NCBI GenBank assembly: GCA_902796705.1
Contig: CADBQF010000061.1
Coordinates: 1 to 7,456 of the forward strand
Origin: Ruminococcus flavefaciens
GTDB taxonomy: Bacteria; Bacillota; Clostridia; Oscillospirales; Ruminococcaceae
Length of the DNA: 7,456 nt
Direction of reading: 5' to 3'
Made by a program: the position numbers and the translations under genes. How positions within the stretch are numbered: the stretch's first letter is position 1; every line of letters begins with the position of its first letter. The notes under the pieces were generated by a model. That model was not told the DNA's origin and searched no databases. It saw only the letters and a program-made list of their open reading frames with translations. Below are positions 1 to 6,938 of this stretch, one piece after another.

Positions 1-106
1 AGACTTTTAACATGATTTTTTCCTGACATGGACACCACGTCAGTCTTGCCTTCTATTATAAATTATCGGTGGTGTCCATGTCAGGAAAAAATGACGCTGA
101 AAGTTT
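1..106. repeat. Long imperfect inverted repeat, possible miniature mobile element
   Basis: Bases 16-38 are perfectly complementary to 69-91 (23 bp), with a 30-nt AT-rich centre. The same register continues outward to bases 1 and 106 with three mismatches and two G-T pairs, so the palindrome may run past the left edge. The core arms read TGACATGGACACCAC and its complement. The stem is flanked by T6 on the left and A6 on the right, the wrong order for an intrinsic terminator on either strand. It could be a MITE, fused insertion-sequence ends, or a structured RNA. No transposase fragment is visible. Confidence 0.6.
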
Positions 107-120
107 TAGGAAGGGAGTTT

Positions 121-153
121 GAGGGAGAACCCTTTTTCAAAAGGGTTTCCCTC
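121..153. repeat. Palindromic repeat, strong hairpin
   Basis: Arms 121-126 (GAGGGA) and 148-153 pair, and 128-136 (AACCCTTTT) pairs with 139-147. That gives 15 bp with one bulged G at 127 and almost no loop, so the innermost pairs probably open. No T-run follows on either strand, so it is not a standard terminator. It shares the ACCCTTTT core and GGGA/TTCCC flanks with the hairpin at 4301-4335, which suggests a dispersed palindromic element of this genome. Confidence 0.6.
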
Positions 154-234
154 AATAATAGACATAAACTACGCTGTGAGTACCAGCCTTATGGTGTAAG
201 TTAATTTTAACACAGGCAGGAAATAATAGCCACT

Positions 235-269
235 GAAAAAATCCGCTGAATTTCGTGGATCCAGCGGAT
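235..269 (-). terminator. Rho-independent terminator after rsmG
   Basis: Read on the minus strand, ATCCGCTG (269-262) pairs perfectly with CAGCGGAT (248-241) around a 13-nt loop. The run of six T that ends the structure (241-236) begins with the last base of the stem. It starts 22 nt after the rsmG stop codon and probably ends the whole transcript. The plus strand shows no matching T-run after the stem. Confidence 0.88.
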
Positions 270-291
270 AATTCGACATATTCGGAGCAGA

Positions 292-996
292 TCAGAGCGA
301 TCTCTTTTTTATCTGACTGCTGTTTCTGGGATATTTTGTCGGAGTCTGCGATATTTTTTTCACGATGACGATCTTTCGCTGTTCTCCTTCAAGTTCGTAT
401 GTTTTTTCACATGAAAACTCTCCGCCGAGGAGTCTGACTGCATTTTCGGCGGAAGAAATATCCTCCGACGGGCCTTTCATGGCGGCGAAGATTCCGCCCG
501 GCTTGACAAACGGTATGCAGTATTCGCTCAGGAGGGACATATTTGCGACCGCTCTTGCACAAGAGACATCGAATTTTTCCCGATATTCCGGCATTTTTCC
601 AGCAATTTCAGCACGTTCATGAATGAACTCCGCCCCGATGCCGAGCTTATCGCAGAGCTGCTGCAAAAAAACTATCCTTTTATTGAGGCTGTCAAGCAGC
701 GTGAGTTTTATATCCGGGCGGAAAATTTTCAGCGGAACTGACGGGAAACCTGCACCTGTGCCAACATCGATAAGTGCCGCATTCATCGGTATATCGGCAT
801 ATTTCGATAGAAGCACACTGTCTGCAAAGTGCTTGACGAGTATCTCCTCCGGAGCGGTTATCGCCGTGAGGTTGACGTTCTCGTTGTACTCCACAAGAAA
901 CTCTGCATAGATGTCGAGTTTTTCGTAGGCTTCCCTGCTGAGCGTGAGTCCGTACTTCTCAAACAGAGAGCAAGATGATTCAAATTCAGGAAGCAT
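292..996 (-). CDS. rsmG: 16S rRNA (guanine-N7) methyltransferase RsmG (GidB)
   Basis: RsmG transfers a methyl group from S-adenosylmethionine to N7 of the 16S rRNA guanine equivalent to E. coli G527, in the 530 loop; loss gives low-level streptomycin resistance in several species. The 234-residue length fits the family. Visible signatures are KHFADSVLL (residues 55-63), the SAM-binding [13 protein letters not shown] (77-89), LLDSLNKR (100-107), and RAVANMS (148-154) with KPGG (165-168). The C-terminus carries the usual TPTKYPR motif (218-224). The ATG at 996 is chosen because it follows AAGGGGGAG and begins just before the conserved region. In-frame ATGs at 1014 and 1083 lie deep inside mnmG and lack a comparable site. 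It overlaps the end of mnmG by 11 nt, so translation is probably coupled. An intrinsic terminator follows. Confidence 0.95.
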   Translation of the reverse strand: MLPEFESSCSLFEKYGLTLSREAYEKLDIYAEFLVEYNENVNLTAITAPEEILVKHFADSVLLSKYADIPMNAALIDVGTGAGFPSVPLKIFRPDIKLTLLDSLNKRIVFLQQLCDKLGIGAEFIHERAEIAGKMPEYREKFDVSCARAVANMSLLSEYCIPFVKPGGIFAAMKGPSEDISSAENAVRLLGGEFSCEKTYELEGEQRKIVIVKKISQTPTKYPRNSSQIKKRSL

Positions 997-2875
997 CGTT
1001 CTCCCCCTTTTCATGCTGTAACCATACGGCAAGCAGCGAGATATCAGCCGGAGAAACTCCGGATATCCTTGAAGCCTGTCCAAGCGATGCCGGACGGACT
1101 TTGTTGAGTTTCTCTACAGCTTCGAGTCTGAGGCCGTATACCTGCTTATAATCGGTATCTTTCGGGAGAAGCTTTGATTCGAGCTTTCTCATCTGTTCAA
1201 TCTGTGCAAGCTGCTTCGAGATGTATCCCTCATATTTGATCTGGAGTTCTACCTGTTCGCAAACATCGTCCGGAAGTTCGGGGCGGTCTTTATCAAACTG
1301 AGCAAGATCGTTATAAAAAAGCTGCGGTCTTCTGATAAGATCGGCAAGTTTGCAGCCGGTCGTGAGGGGGGCGGTATTATTCTTTTCGAGAAATTCATTG
1401 AGTTCGTCACCCGGAGCTATGTTCAGAGTTGACACTCGCTCGATCTCCTTCGCTGTAAGACGCTCTTTTTCAAGGAGCTTATTGTAACGCTCTTCGCTGA
1501 TAAGTCCGACCTGATAGCCGATCGGCGTGAGTCTCTGGTCGGCGTTGTCCTGCCTGAGAATGAGGCGGTACTCACTTCGGGAAGTCATCATTCTGTACGG
1601 ATCGGAGCAGCCTTTCGTCACAAGGTCGTCCACGAGAGTACCTATATAAGAGCTTGCTCTGTCGAGGATCATCGGCTTGCGGTTCTGTATCTTGAGGGCG
1701 GCGTTTATGCCGGCAACTATGCCCTGTGCCGCTGCTTCCTCATAGCCGGAACTACCATTGAATTGACCTGCACCGTAGAGTCCCTCGATGTCCTTGAATT
1801 CAAGTGTCGGTGCGAGCTGGAGCGGATCGCAGCAGTCGTACTCTATCGCATAAGCCGGCCGCATGATCTCAACGTCTTCCAGTCCGTCGATCGTTCTGAG
1901 GAATGCGAGCTGTACGTCCTCCGGCAGCGATGATGACATTCCCTGCAAATAGTACTCTTCTGTCGAAAGTCCCATTGGCTCTACAAATAGCTGATGACGT
2001 GGTTTATCGGAAAATCTCACAATTTTGTCCTCGATAGACGGACAGTAGCGAGGGCCGACTCCTTCTATTCTTCCGGAGTACAACGGCGATCTGTCAAGGT
2101 TTGAGAGTATGACTTCATGTGTTTTACTATTTGTATAAGTCACATAACACGAAACTTTGTTTTCTAATTTTGAAGGATCAGTCTCAAATGAGAACGGAAC
2201 TATTTTTTCGTCGCCGTCCTGCCTTTCCATTATGTCAAAATTTATACTTCTCTTGTTGACACGGCACGGAGTTCCGGTCTTAAAGCGTCTGAGGACAACT
2301 CCGCTGTCGATAAGGCTCTGTGAGAGCTGCTTGCTCGGAAGTGCCGAATCAGGGCCGCTTTCATATGAAACTTCACCGATATGTATTTTTCCTTTAAGGT
2401 AAGTTCCGGTCGCAATTATGACTGCTTTCACTTTATATTCAGCACCGAGCGAAGTCACAACGCCGGTTATTTTGCCGTTTTCCGTCCTGATGCCGGCGAT
2501 CTCTGCCTGTTTTATGTAGAGATTACGCTGTTTTTCGCAGACATTTTTCATGTGGTCGTGATATTTCACACGGTCAGCCTGAACTCGCAGGCTGTGGACA
2601 GCCGGGCCTTTACCTCTGTTGAGCATTCTGCTTTGAATGAAACATTTGTCGGCTGCACGTCCCATTTCTCCGCCGAGTGCGTCTATCTCACGGACGAGAT
2701 GACCTTTCGCTGTACCTCCGATCGACGGATTACAGGGCATATTTGCTATCTGATCGAGTGATATCGTAAACATTACGGTCTTACAGCCGAGTCTGGCGGC
2801 GGCAAGGGCAGCTTCTACTCCGGCATGGCCTGCACCGACGACGGCTACATCAAATTCACCCATAGAATAATTCAT
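986..2875 (-). CDS. mnmG: tRNA uridine-5-carboxymethylaminomethyl modification enzyme MnmG (GidA)
   Basis: MnmG is the FAD- and NADH-dependent partner of MnmE. Together they install (carboxymethyl)aminomethyl groups at C5 of wobble uridine U34 in tRNAs reading split codon boxes, using methylene-tetrahydrofolate. The 629 residues match the usual size. Seen here: the N-terminal dinucleotide-binding [10 protein letters not shown] (14-23), [22 protein letters not shown] (from 48), [14 protein letters not shown] (155-168), the conserved cysteine regions around Cys48 and Cys278 (CPSIEDK), a second FAD-contact region [21 protein letters not shown] (from 365), and the C-terminal helical MnmE/tRNA-binding part ending near [12 protein letters not shown]. 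The ATG at 2875 has AAGGAGG six nt upstream. A GTG at 2881 touches that site and is unlikely to be used; ATG 2863 is a weaker alternative. A parS site lies directly upstream. Confidence 0.96.
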   Translation of the reverse strand: MNYSMGEFDVAVVGAGHAGVEAALAAARLGCKTVMFTISLDQIANMPCNPSIGGTAKGHLVREIDALGGEMGRAADKCFIQSRMLNRGKGPAVHSLRVQADRVKYHDHMKNVCEKQRNLYIKQAEIAGIRTENGKITGVVTSLGAEYKVKAVIIATGTYLKGKIHIGEVSYESGPDSALPSKQLSQSLIDSGVVLRRFKTGTPCRVNKRSINFDIMERQDGDEKIVPFSFETDPSKLENKVSCYVTYTNSKTHEVILSNLDRSPLYSGRIEGVGPRYCPSIEDKIVRFSDKPRHQLFVEPMGLSTEEYYLQGMSSSLPEDVQLAFLRTIDGLEDVEIMRPAYAIEYDCCDPLQLAPTLEFKDIEGLYGAGQFNGSSGYEEAAAQGIVAGINAALKIQNRKPMILDRASSYIGTLVDDLVTKGCSDPYRMMTSRSEYRLILRQDNADQRLTPIGYQVGLISEERYNKLLEKERLTAKEIERVSTLNIAPGDELNEFLEKNNTAPLTTGCKLADLIRRPQLFYNDLAQFDKDRPELPDDVCEQVELQIKYEGYISKQLAQIEQMRKLESKLLPKDTDYKQVYGLRLEAVEKLNKVRPASLGQASRISGVSPADISLLAVWLQHEKGENDAS

Positions 2876-2881
2876 AAACAC

Positions 2882-2888
2882 CCTCCTT
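2882..2888 (-). promoter_or_regulatory. mnmG ribosome binding site, fixes the start
   Basis: AAGGAGG on the minus strand lies six nt before the ATG at 2875 and immediately abuts the GTG at 2881, which rules out the GTG as a practical start. It also sits only 4 nt from the edge of the parS core. Confidence 0.85.
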
Positions 2889-2892
2889 TGAG

Positions 2893-2908
2893 TGTTTCAC
2901 GTGAAACA
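2893..2908. other. parS: parS centromere site (ParB binding)
   Basis: TGTTTCACGTGAAACA is a perfect 16-bp match to the bacterial chromosomal parS consensus (TGTTNCACGTGAAACA in B. subtilis), and the palindrome extends to 20 bp (2891-2910). It begins directly after the mnmE stop codon and ends 4 nt before the mnmG ribosome site. ParB (Spo0J) is known to load at such sites, spread, and recruit SMC for origin segregation. The match and location are seen; its use in this organism is inferred. No other perfect parS occurs in the window. Confidence 0.92.
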
Positions 2909-4270
2909 CTATTTTCCTACACAAAATCTTGAAAATACCTCATTAACAACTGAATCGGTGACTTTTTTTCCGGTCAGTTCGAGAAGGAACTGTTCCGCTT
3001 CATCTATAAGAACATTCACAGCGTCGAGAAATTCACCGTTTTTCAGAGCAGCCGAAGCATCTCTCACACACTTTAAAGAAGAATCGATACAGTTTTTCTG
3101 ACGTTCATTTGCGGCAGTAACAGCCGAGACAGCATTCTCATCTATACTGAAAATGTCCTCAACAGCAGCTCTGAGCTTGTCAACGCCGTCATTTTCCTTA
3201 GCCGATAAATATACTATATGTTGAATATTCTCTTTGATAGATGCAATATCAATGTTCTGACCGAGATCGCTCTTGTTGATGACGGCGATACATTTTTTAT
3301 TGTTTATTTTTTTAAGAAGTTTTGCATCGTCCTCTGTAAGCGGACAGTTTCCGTCGAAGACTGCAATGATAAGTTCAGATTCACCGATGAGTTTTTCAGC
3401 GATAGAAACACCTATCCCCTCGATCATATCCTCAGTTTCACGGATACCGGCAGTGTCAGACAGGCGGAGCGTTATATCGCCGAGCCTTACCGATTCCTCG
3501 ACAACGTCACGGGTAGTTCCGGCGATGTCTGTCACGATGCTCCTCTCACAGCCGCTCAGACAGTTGAAAAGCGTCGATTTTCCGACATTCGGTCTGCCTA
3601 CTATAGCCGATGCGATGCCCTGACGGAGTATCCTGCCGCAGTCGTAATTCTTCACGAGCGATGCAAGTTCGTCACCTATCGAGTCAAGCTCCGAAATTAG
3701 ATACTCCGGCTCGACTTCGGGGATATCCTCCTCCGGATAATCAGCCCACGCCGCAAGGTCACCGAGGAGTTTCATCAGGCGTGAGGAACACTTCTCCGCC
3801 TTGCGGAAAGCCGCACCGCTGCGGAGATTCTCAGCCATTTTCAGCTCACGCTCTCCCCTTGCGGAAATAATGTCCATTACCGCCTCAGCCTGCGTGAGGT
3901 CGAGCTTTCCGTTGAGATAAGCCCTCTTTGTGAATTCTCCTGCCGGGGCATTTTCAGCACCGTATTTCAGAGCGGCACGGAGTATCTTCTTCGTGACGAA
4001 CAGACCTCCGTGGCACGATATCTCAGCCGTATCCTCGCCCGTATAGCTGTGGGGAGCTTTAAAAACGGTGAGTATGCAGTCATCGATGATCTCATCTGCA
4101 TCGTGAGCGTGACCGTATGCACAGGTATATCCCGGCATTTCGCTGACTTTTTTACCGCTGACAGGAGTGAATATCTTCTCTGCGACATCTACAGCCTGTT
4201 CGCCCGATATCCTTATAACGGCTATACCTCCCGGTGCATCGGGTGTTGAGATCGCTGCAACAGTTGACAA
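2909..4270 (-). CDS. mnmE: tRNA modification GTPase MnmE (TrmE)
   Basis: MnmE is the K+-activated GTPase that works with MnmG on U34 of tRNA; its N-terminal domain binds the folate one-carbon donor. The protein is 453 residues, as usual. Order seen: N-terminal domain opening with AAISTPDAPGGIAVIRISG (from 5), helical domain, and an inserted G domain with P-loop GRPNVGKS (225-232), G2 loop GTTRD (251-255), DTAG (272-275), NKSD (332-335) and SAK (356-358). The protein ends in FCVGK, with the hallmark Cys450. TTG at 4270 is chosen as start: it gives the family-like N-terminus and follows GAGGTGAT by 4 nt. The GTG at 4279 lies inside that ribosome site. The gene is 69 nt downstream of jag and 33 nt upstream of mnmG. 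Confidence 0.96.
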   Translation of the reverse strand: MSTVAAISTPDAPGGIAVIRISGEQAVDVAEKIFTPVSGKKVSEMPGYTCAYGHAHDADEIIDDCILTVFKAPHSYTGEDTAEISCHGGLFVTKKILRAALKYGAENAPAGEFTKRAYLNGKLDLTQAEAVMDIISARGERELKMAENLRSGAAFRKAEKCSSRLMKLLGDLAAWADYPEEDIPEVEPEYLISELDSIGDELASLVKNYDCGRILRQGIASAIVGRPNVGKSTLFNCLSGCERSIVTDIAGTTRDVVEESVRLGDITLRLSDTAGIRETEDMIEGIGVSIAEKLIGESELIIAVFDGNCPLTEDDAKLLKKINNKKCIAVINKSDLGQNIDIASIKENIQHIVYLSAKENDGVDKLRAAVEDIFSIDENAVSAVTAANERQKNCIDSSLKCVRDASAALKNGEFLDAVNVLIDEAEQFLLELTGKKVTDSVVNEVFSRFCVGK

Positions 4271-4274
4271 TAGT

Positions 4275-4284
4275 ATCACCTCTT
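4275..4284 (-). promoter_or_regulatory. mnmE ribosome binding site, supports the TTG start
   Basis: On the minus strand AAGAGGTGAT contains GAGGTGAT, an eight-base match to the 3' end complement of 16S rRNA, placed 4 nt before TTG 4270. The in-frame GTG at 4279-4277 is part of this site, so it cannot serve as the start with this site. Confidence 0.75.
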
Positions 4285-4300
4285 AAAAAAATGTAGAAAT

Positions 4301-4335
4301 AAAGGGGAATACCCTTTTCAGAGCGTTCCCCCTTT
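4301..4335. repeat. Palindromic hairpin between jag and mnmE
   Basis: AAAGGGG (4301-4307) pairs with CCCCTTT (4329-4335), followed by a one-base bulge, two further A-T pairs and a partly paired interior. It begins 4 nt after the jag stop codon. On the minus strand the stem is followed by ATTTCTACA and then six T, so it might act as a weak attenuator or as a 3' mRNA-stabilising structure. Sequence and design resemble the palindrome at 121-153. There is no good promoter in this 69-nt gap. Confidence 0.55.
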
Positions 4336-4339
4336 GATA

Positions 4340-5458
4340 TCATATCTCTATTTTTCCGTAAAGACCGCCTTCGATGCTGTCCTCCGGCTTCGGACGCTTG
4401 TAATCCTTCTCAAAGCTTGTTGAGAGGTTCACATCTCGTCTTTCCATATTTACTTCTCTGTCACGGTTTCTCGGATTGTTTCTTCTGTCATTTCTTCTTC
4501 CGCCGCCGTCACGCTTGTTGTCACGTCTGCGGTTGTTGTTTCTGGGATTTGTGGAAGAAATGATGATCTTTCTGTAAGGCTCCTCGCCTACTGATCTTGA
4601 GGAAACGCCTTCTATAGCTGAAACTGCGGAGTGGATAACTCTTCTCTCGTAGGGATTCATCGGCTCAAGCGGCTGTGAACGGCCTGTGCGGATAACGGAT
4701 CTTGCGACCTTTGCAGCGAGCTGTTCGAGAGTTTCCTTTCTCTTCTTGCGGTAGCCGAGGCAGTCGATAGTGATCCTGAAATAATCCTTATCGCCCTTGT
4801 TGGCGATGATCGAGCAGAGGTACTGAACTGAATCGAGAGTCTCGCCTCTTCTTCCGATGATAGTTCCGTTGTTGTCGCTGTTGATATTGATGATAGCACC
4901 TGACTCGTTCTGGTAAACTTCGTAATCAGCACTTACGCCGATAGCATTGAAGATGCTTGTCATATAATCGATAGCGAGCTTTACCTTGGGATCGATGAGG
5001 GCAGGATCTTCGATGAGAGTGAATTTATCTATCGAATAATCCTCATCGTCGTCGTGGTCAGCATTGTTCTCAGAAGCTTTTTCAGAAACAGGCTCGTCCG
5101 CAGGAGCGGGAGCGGCTTCCTTTGCAGGCTCAGCCTTGGGAGCTTCAGCCTCGGCAGGCTTGGGAGCTTCTTCCTTTGCCGGTGCAGGTTCAGCAGCAGG
5201 AGCGGCTTCCTTTACCGGCTCAGCCTTCGGCTCTTCGCTCTTTACGGGAGCAGCCGGCTTTGCGGCAGGAGCAGCAGTTTTCTGAACGGGAGGTTCGTAA
5301 GTAGCCTTGACCTTAGCGTCCTGAGCACCGATGCCGAGGAAACCCTTCTTGGCTTCCTGAACAACTTCAAATCTGATATATCTTATATCTTTACCGAATT
5401 TAGCAGCAGCTTTAGCTTTTGCATCTTCGACTGATTTTCCAGTGAATATTTCAGTCAT
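4340..5458 (-). CDS. jag: Jag/KhpB-type RNA-binding protein (Jag_N, KH, R3H)
   Basis: Jag (KhpB, EloR in streptococci) is a cytoplasmic RNA-binding protein. In streptococci it works with KhpA and affects cell elongation; the gene is typically next to yidC, as here. The protein has 372 residues, well above the roughly 200 of the B. subtilis form. Order seen: Jag_N domain (about 1-52, with KKGFLGIG at 37-44), an Ala/Pro/Glu/Lys-rich linker (about 56-130) and an acidic stretch HDDDEDY (135-141). Next come a KH domain (about 150-225) with its GRRG loop at 202-205, then an R3H domain (about 238-302) with Arg272-x3-His276. A basic Asn/Arg/Gly-rich tail (about 304-340) precedes a short end segment. 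The ATG at 5458 follows GGAGG by 8 nt. yidC ends 19 nt upstream. The exact RNA targets cannot be told from sequence. Confidence 0.93.
   Translation of the reverse strand: MTEIFTGKSVEDAKAKAAAKFGKDIRYIRFEVVQEAKKGFLGIGAQDAKVKATYEPPVQKTAAPAAKPAAPVKSEEPKAEPVKEAAPAAEPAPAKEEAPKPAEAEAPKAEPAKEAAPAPADEPVSEKASENNADHDDDEDYSIDKFTLIEDPALIDPKVKLAIDYMTSIFNAIGVSADYEVYQNESGAIININSDNNGTIIGRRGETLDSVQYLCSIIANKGDKDYFRITIDCLGYRKKRKETLEQLAAKVARSVIRTGRSQPLEPMNPYERRVIHSAVSAIEGVSSRSVGEEPYRKIIISSTNPRNNNRRRDNKRDGGGRRNDRRNNPRNRDREVNMERRDVNLSTSFEKDYKRPKPEDSIEGGLYGKIEI
5109..5227 (-). repeat. Direct repeat inside the Jag linker
   Basis: Two 29-nt units, 5109-5137 and 5199-5227, match at 27 of 29 bases and lie 90 nt apart in frame. 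They encode KAEPAKEAAP (residues 108-117) and KAEPVKEAAP (78-87). The intervening segment is also Ala/Pro/Glu-rich. This looks like internal duplication of a disordered linker. Confidence 0.7.
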
Positions 5459-5477
5459 ATTTCATACCTCCAAACGA

Positions 5478-6620
5478 TCAATCGTCATTTTCATCATCGG
5501 CATCGTCATAGACTTCGCCGTATTTTTCGGCAAAACGTTTTCTTGCCTCTTTAAGTTTTTCACGGTTCTGCTTGTTCATTTCAGAGCGTGACTTTTTCTC
5601 TCCGCCCGAACCTGACTTTCCGCCGTTCTGCTGTCTTTCGAGTTCAGCCTGCTGTTCGAGCATTCTCTGCATGAATGTTTTCTTGTTCGGGTGTTTTTCA
5701 GCGTAGATACGAGCCTTTTCCTTTTCCTTCTCGTTGATCTTCACGGTACGCTCGGTAGTGAAGTAGCAGTTGAGTCCGTAGGTTATCAGGAATGAGAATA
5801 CAGATGACCATATCCAGTAGAAACCGATACCAGCCGGGAGAGCGAATGCCCACACGATAGAAAGGATAGGCATGAGGTACATCATCACAGCCATACAGCC
5901 GCCGCCCTGCATATCAGGATTGGTCTTCTTCTGGTGATACTGGCTGTAGATAGAAACGAGGAGCTGTGCGAGACCTGCTGCAAAAGGTATTATAGCAAGT
6001 ATAACGGCTTCCTTTGTCCATGAAGACGGGTGAAGAGACGGAGTTTTACCGAGGTTAGCACCGAAGAGCGTGTAGTTATCATTGAATTCAGTTACTTTTT
6101 TAAGGAATCCTCCGGTGATGCCGGTAAATTTATCAGGATTTTTGTGTACCTGATCGAGTATGGTAAGTTCGCTCCTGAGAGCTTTGAAGTCGCCTTTTCC
6201 GTTTACAAGACCGTCAGCGATCTTGAAGGCAGCCTGTCTTATGCCTTTTGAAAAACGGAGGATATGTGTTATCGGCTTGTACACAACGTCGATAACGCCG
6301 AAGAGGAGGAGCATCTGGATAAGAGCAGGGAGGCATGATGCCATAGGATTTATGCCCTCTTCCTGGTAGAGCTTCTGAGTCTCTTCCTGTATCCTCGTAT
6401 TATTGTTGGCGAAGCTTTTTCTTATCTTTTCAAGTTTAGGATTGAGCAGCTGCATACGAGCGGCACTTTTCTGTGTCTTGTAGTTCACAGGGAAGAGCAG
6501 CAGCTTTGTGATCACGGTGAACACGATTATCGACAGAGCATAATTGTGACATATGCCGTAGATCAGATACATCAGATATCCGAAAGGGATACCTATCAGT
6601 GAATACAATGCGTTAAACAA
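5478..6620 (-). CDS. yidC: Membrane protein insertase YidC (Oxa1/SpoIIIJ family)
   Basis: YidC inserts and folds membrane proteins, alone or with SecYEG. The protein has 380 residues. Visible parts: an amphipathic or membrane-associated N-terminal helix (about 5-23), TM (28-46), cytoplasmic charged hairpin (50-95) ending in EEGINPMASCLPALIQM, TM (97-115), an outer segment of about 90 residues (116-204), and three further TMs (about 205-225, 245-262, 265-286). The tail is basic (about 290-365) and ends acidic. The groove position that is Arg in B. subtilis is Lys39 here (VITKLLLFP). There is no lipobox, unlike Bacillus homologues. The start is TTG at 6620, with GAGAGG 8 nt upstream. The yidD stop lies in the same frame 12 nt upstream, and the next Met is residue 18, inside the first helix. 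Confidence 0.95.
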   Translation of the reverse strand: MFNALYSLIGIPFGYLMYLIYGICHNYALSIIVFTVITKLLLFPVNYKTQKSAARMQLLNPKLEKIRKSFANNNTRIQEETQKLYQEEGINPMASCLPALIQMLLLFGVIDVVYKPITHILRFSKGIRQAAFKIADGLVNGKGDFKALRSELTILDQVHKNPDKFTGITGGFLKKVTEFNDNYTLFGANLGKTPSLHPSSWTKEAVILAIIPFAAGLAQLLVSIYSQYHQKKTNPDMQGGGCMAVMMYLMPILSIVWAFALPAGIGFYWIWSSVFSFLITYGLNCYFTTERTVKINEKEKEKARIYAEKHPNKKTFMQRMLEQQAELERQQNGGKSGSGGEKKSRSEMNKQNREKLKEARKRFAEKYGEVYDDADDENDD

Positions 6621-6628
6621 ATCAAATA

Positions 6629-6634
6629 CCTCTC
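6629..6634 (-). promoter_or_regulatory. yidC ribosome binding site overlapping the yidD stop
   Basis: GAGAGG on the minus strand shares two bases with the yidD stop TGA (6635-6633) and lies 8 nt before the TTG at 6620. The arrangement supports translational coupling of yidD and yidC and the choice of a non-ATG start. Confidence 0.75.
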
Positions 6635-6929
6635 AATAATAGTTGTCTTGATCGTTATGCTCATGTACACATGGAACATCTTGAGAATAATCATACTTCT
6701 TGACTTTGAGAGTAAATTTTTCCGGGACGTAATCTATACCGCCCATTGACCACGGATTGCATCTGAGAAGTCTCCATGCAGCGAGGATCGAACCTCTTAC
6801 CGCACCGAACCGCTCTATGGCGGTAAGTGCATACGAACTGCACGAAGGGTGATATTTGCACCTCCTTGGGGTATTGGGCGAAATATGCTTCTTATAGAAC
6901 TTTATAAGAGCGATAAATAAGTATTTCAT
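6633..6929 (-). CDS. yidD: Membrane protein insertion efficiency factor YidD
   Basis: YidD is a small membrane-associated protein that improves insertion of YidC substrates and is nearly always encoded between rnpA and yidC. The protein has 98 residues. Family signatures seen: N-terminal amphipathic segment [18 protein letters not shown] (1-18), the Cys motif [11 protein letters not shown] (24-34), [19 protein letters not shown] (42-60) and [10 protein letters not shown] (63-72). The last 25 residues are hydrophilic with no family signature that I recognise. ATG 6929 gives the family-like start; a GTG at 6935 two codons upstream is an alternative, and the weak AAGG site at 6947-6944 does not settle it. 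It starts 9 nt after the rnpA stop. Confidence 0.93.
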   Translation of the reverse strand: MKYLFIALIKFYKKHISPNTPRRCKYHPSCSSYALTAIERFGAVRGSILAAWRLLRCNPWSMGGIDYVPEKFTLKVKKYDYSQDVPCVHEHNDQDNYY

Positions 6930-6938
6930 AAGCACCGT

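Noticed and set aside
16..91. Long inverted repeat as a bidirectional intrinsic terminator
   Set aside because: On both strands the stem is preceded by T6 and followed by A6, the reverse of what a Rho-independent terminator needs.
28..204. Plus-strand open frame of about 58 codons in the left intergenic region
   Set aside because: It has no ribosome site, runs straight through two palindromes, and its product shows no recognisable protein pattern; it is best explained as translated repeat sequence.
186..217. Weak hairpin (GCCT and GTGT pairing with ACACAGGC) in the 154-234 gap
   Set aside because: Only 8 bp interrupted by a 4-nt bulge with a 12-nt loop and no T-run; not above chance for AT-rich intergenic DNA.
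403..418. Second parS-like sequence inside rsmG (TTTTTCACATGAAAAC)
   Set aside because: Only about 12 of 16 bases match and the central CACGTG is broken, so ParB binding is unlikely.
997..1083. N-terminally extended RsmG starting at 1083
   Set aside because: The extra 29 residues are out-of-frame mnmG coding sequence with no family similarity, and the good ribosome site lies just before ATG 996.
3218..3700. 160-codon plus-strand open frame antisense to mnmE
   Set aside because: It lies wholly opposite the conserved G domain of mnmE, has no ribosome site or family motif, and looks like a shadow of codon bias.
5054..5434. Ser/Leu/Arg-rich plus-strand open frames opposite the jag linker
   Set aside because: Their repetitive composition is the complement of the Ala/Pro/Glu codons in the Jag linker; no independent coding evidence.
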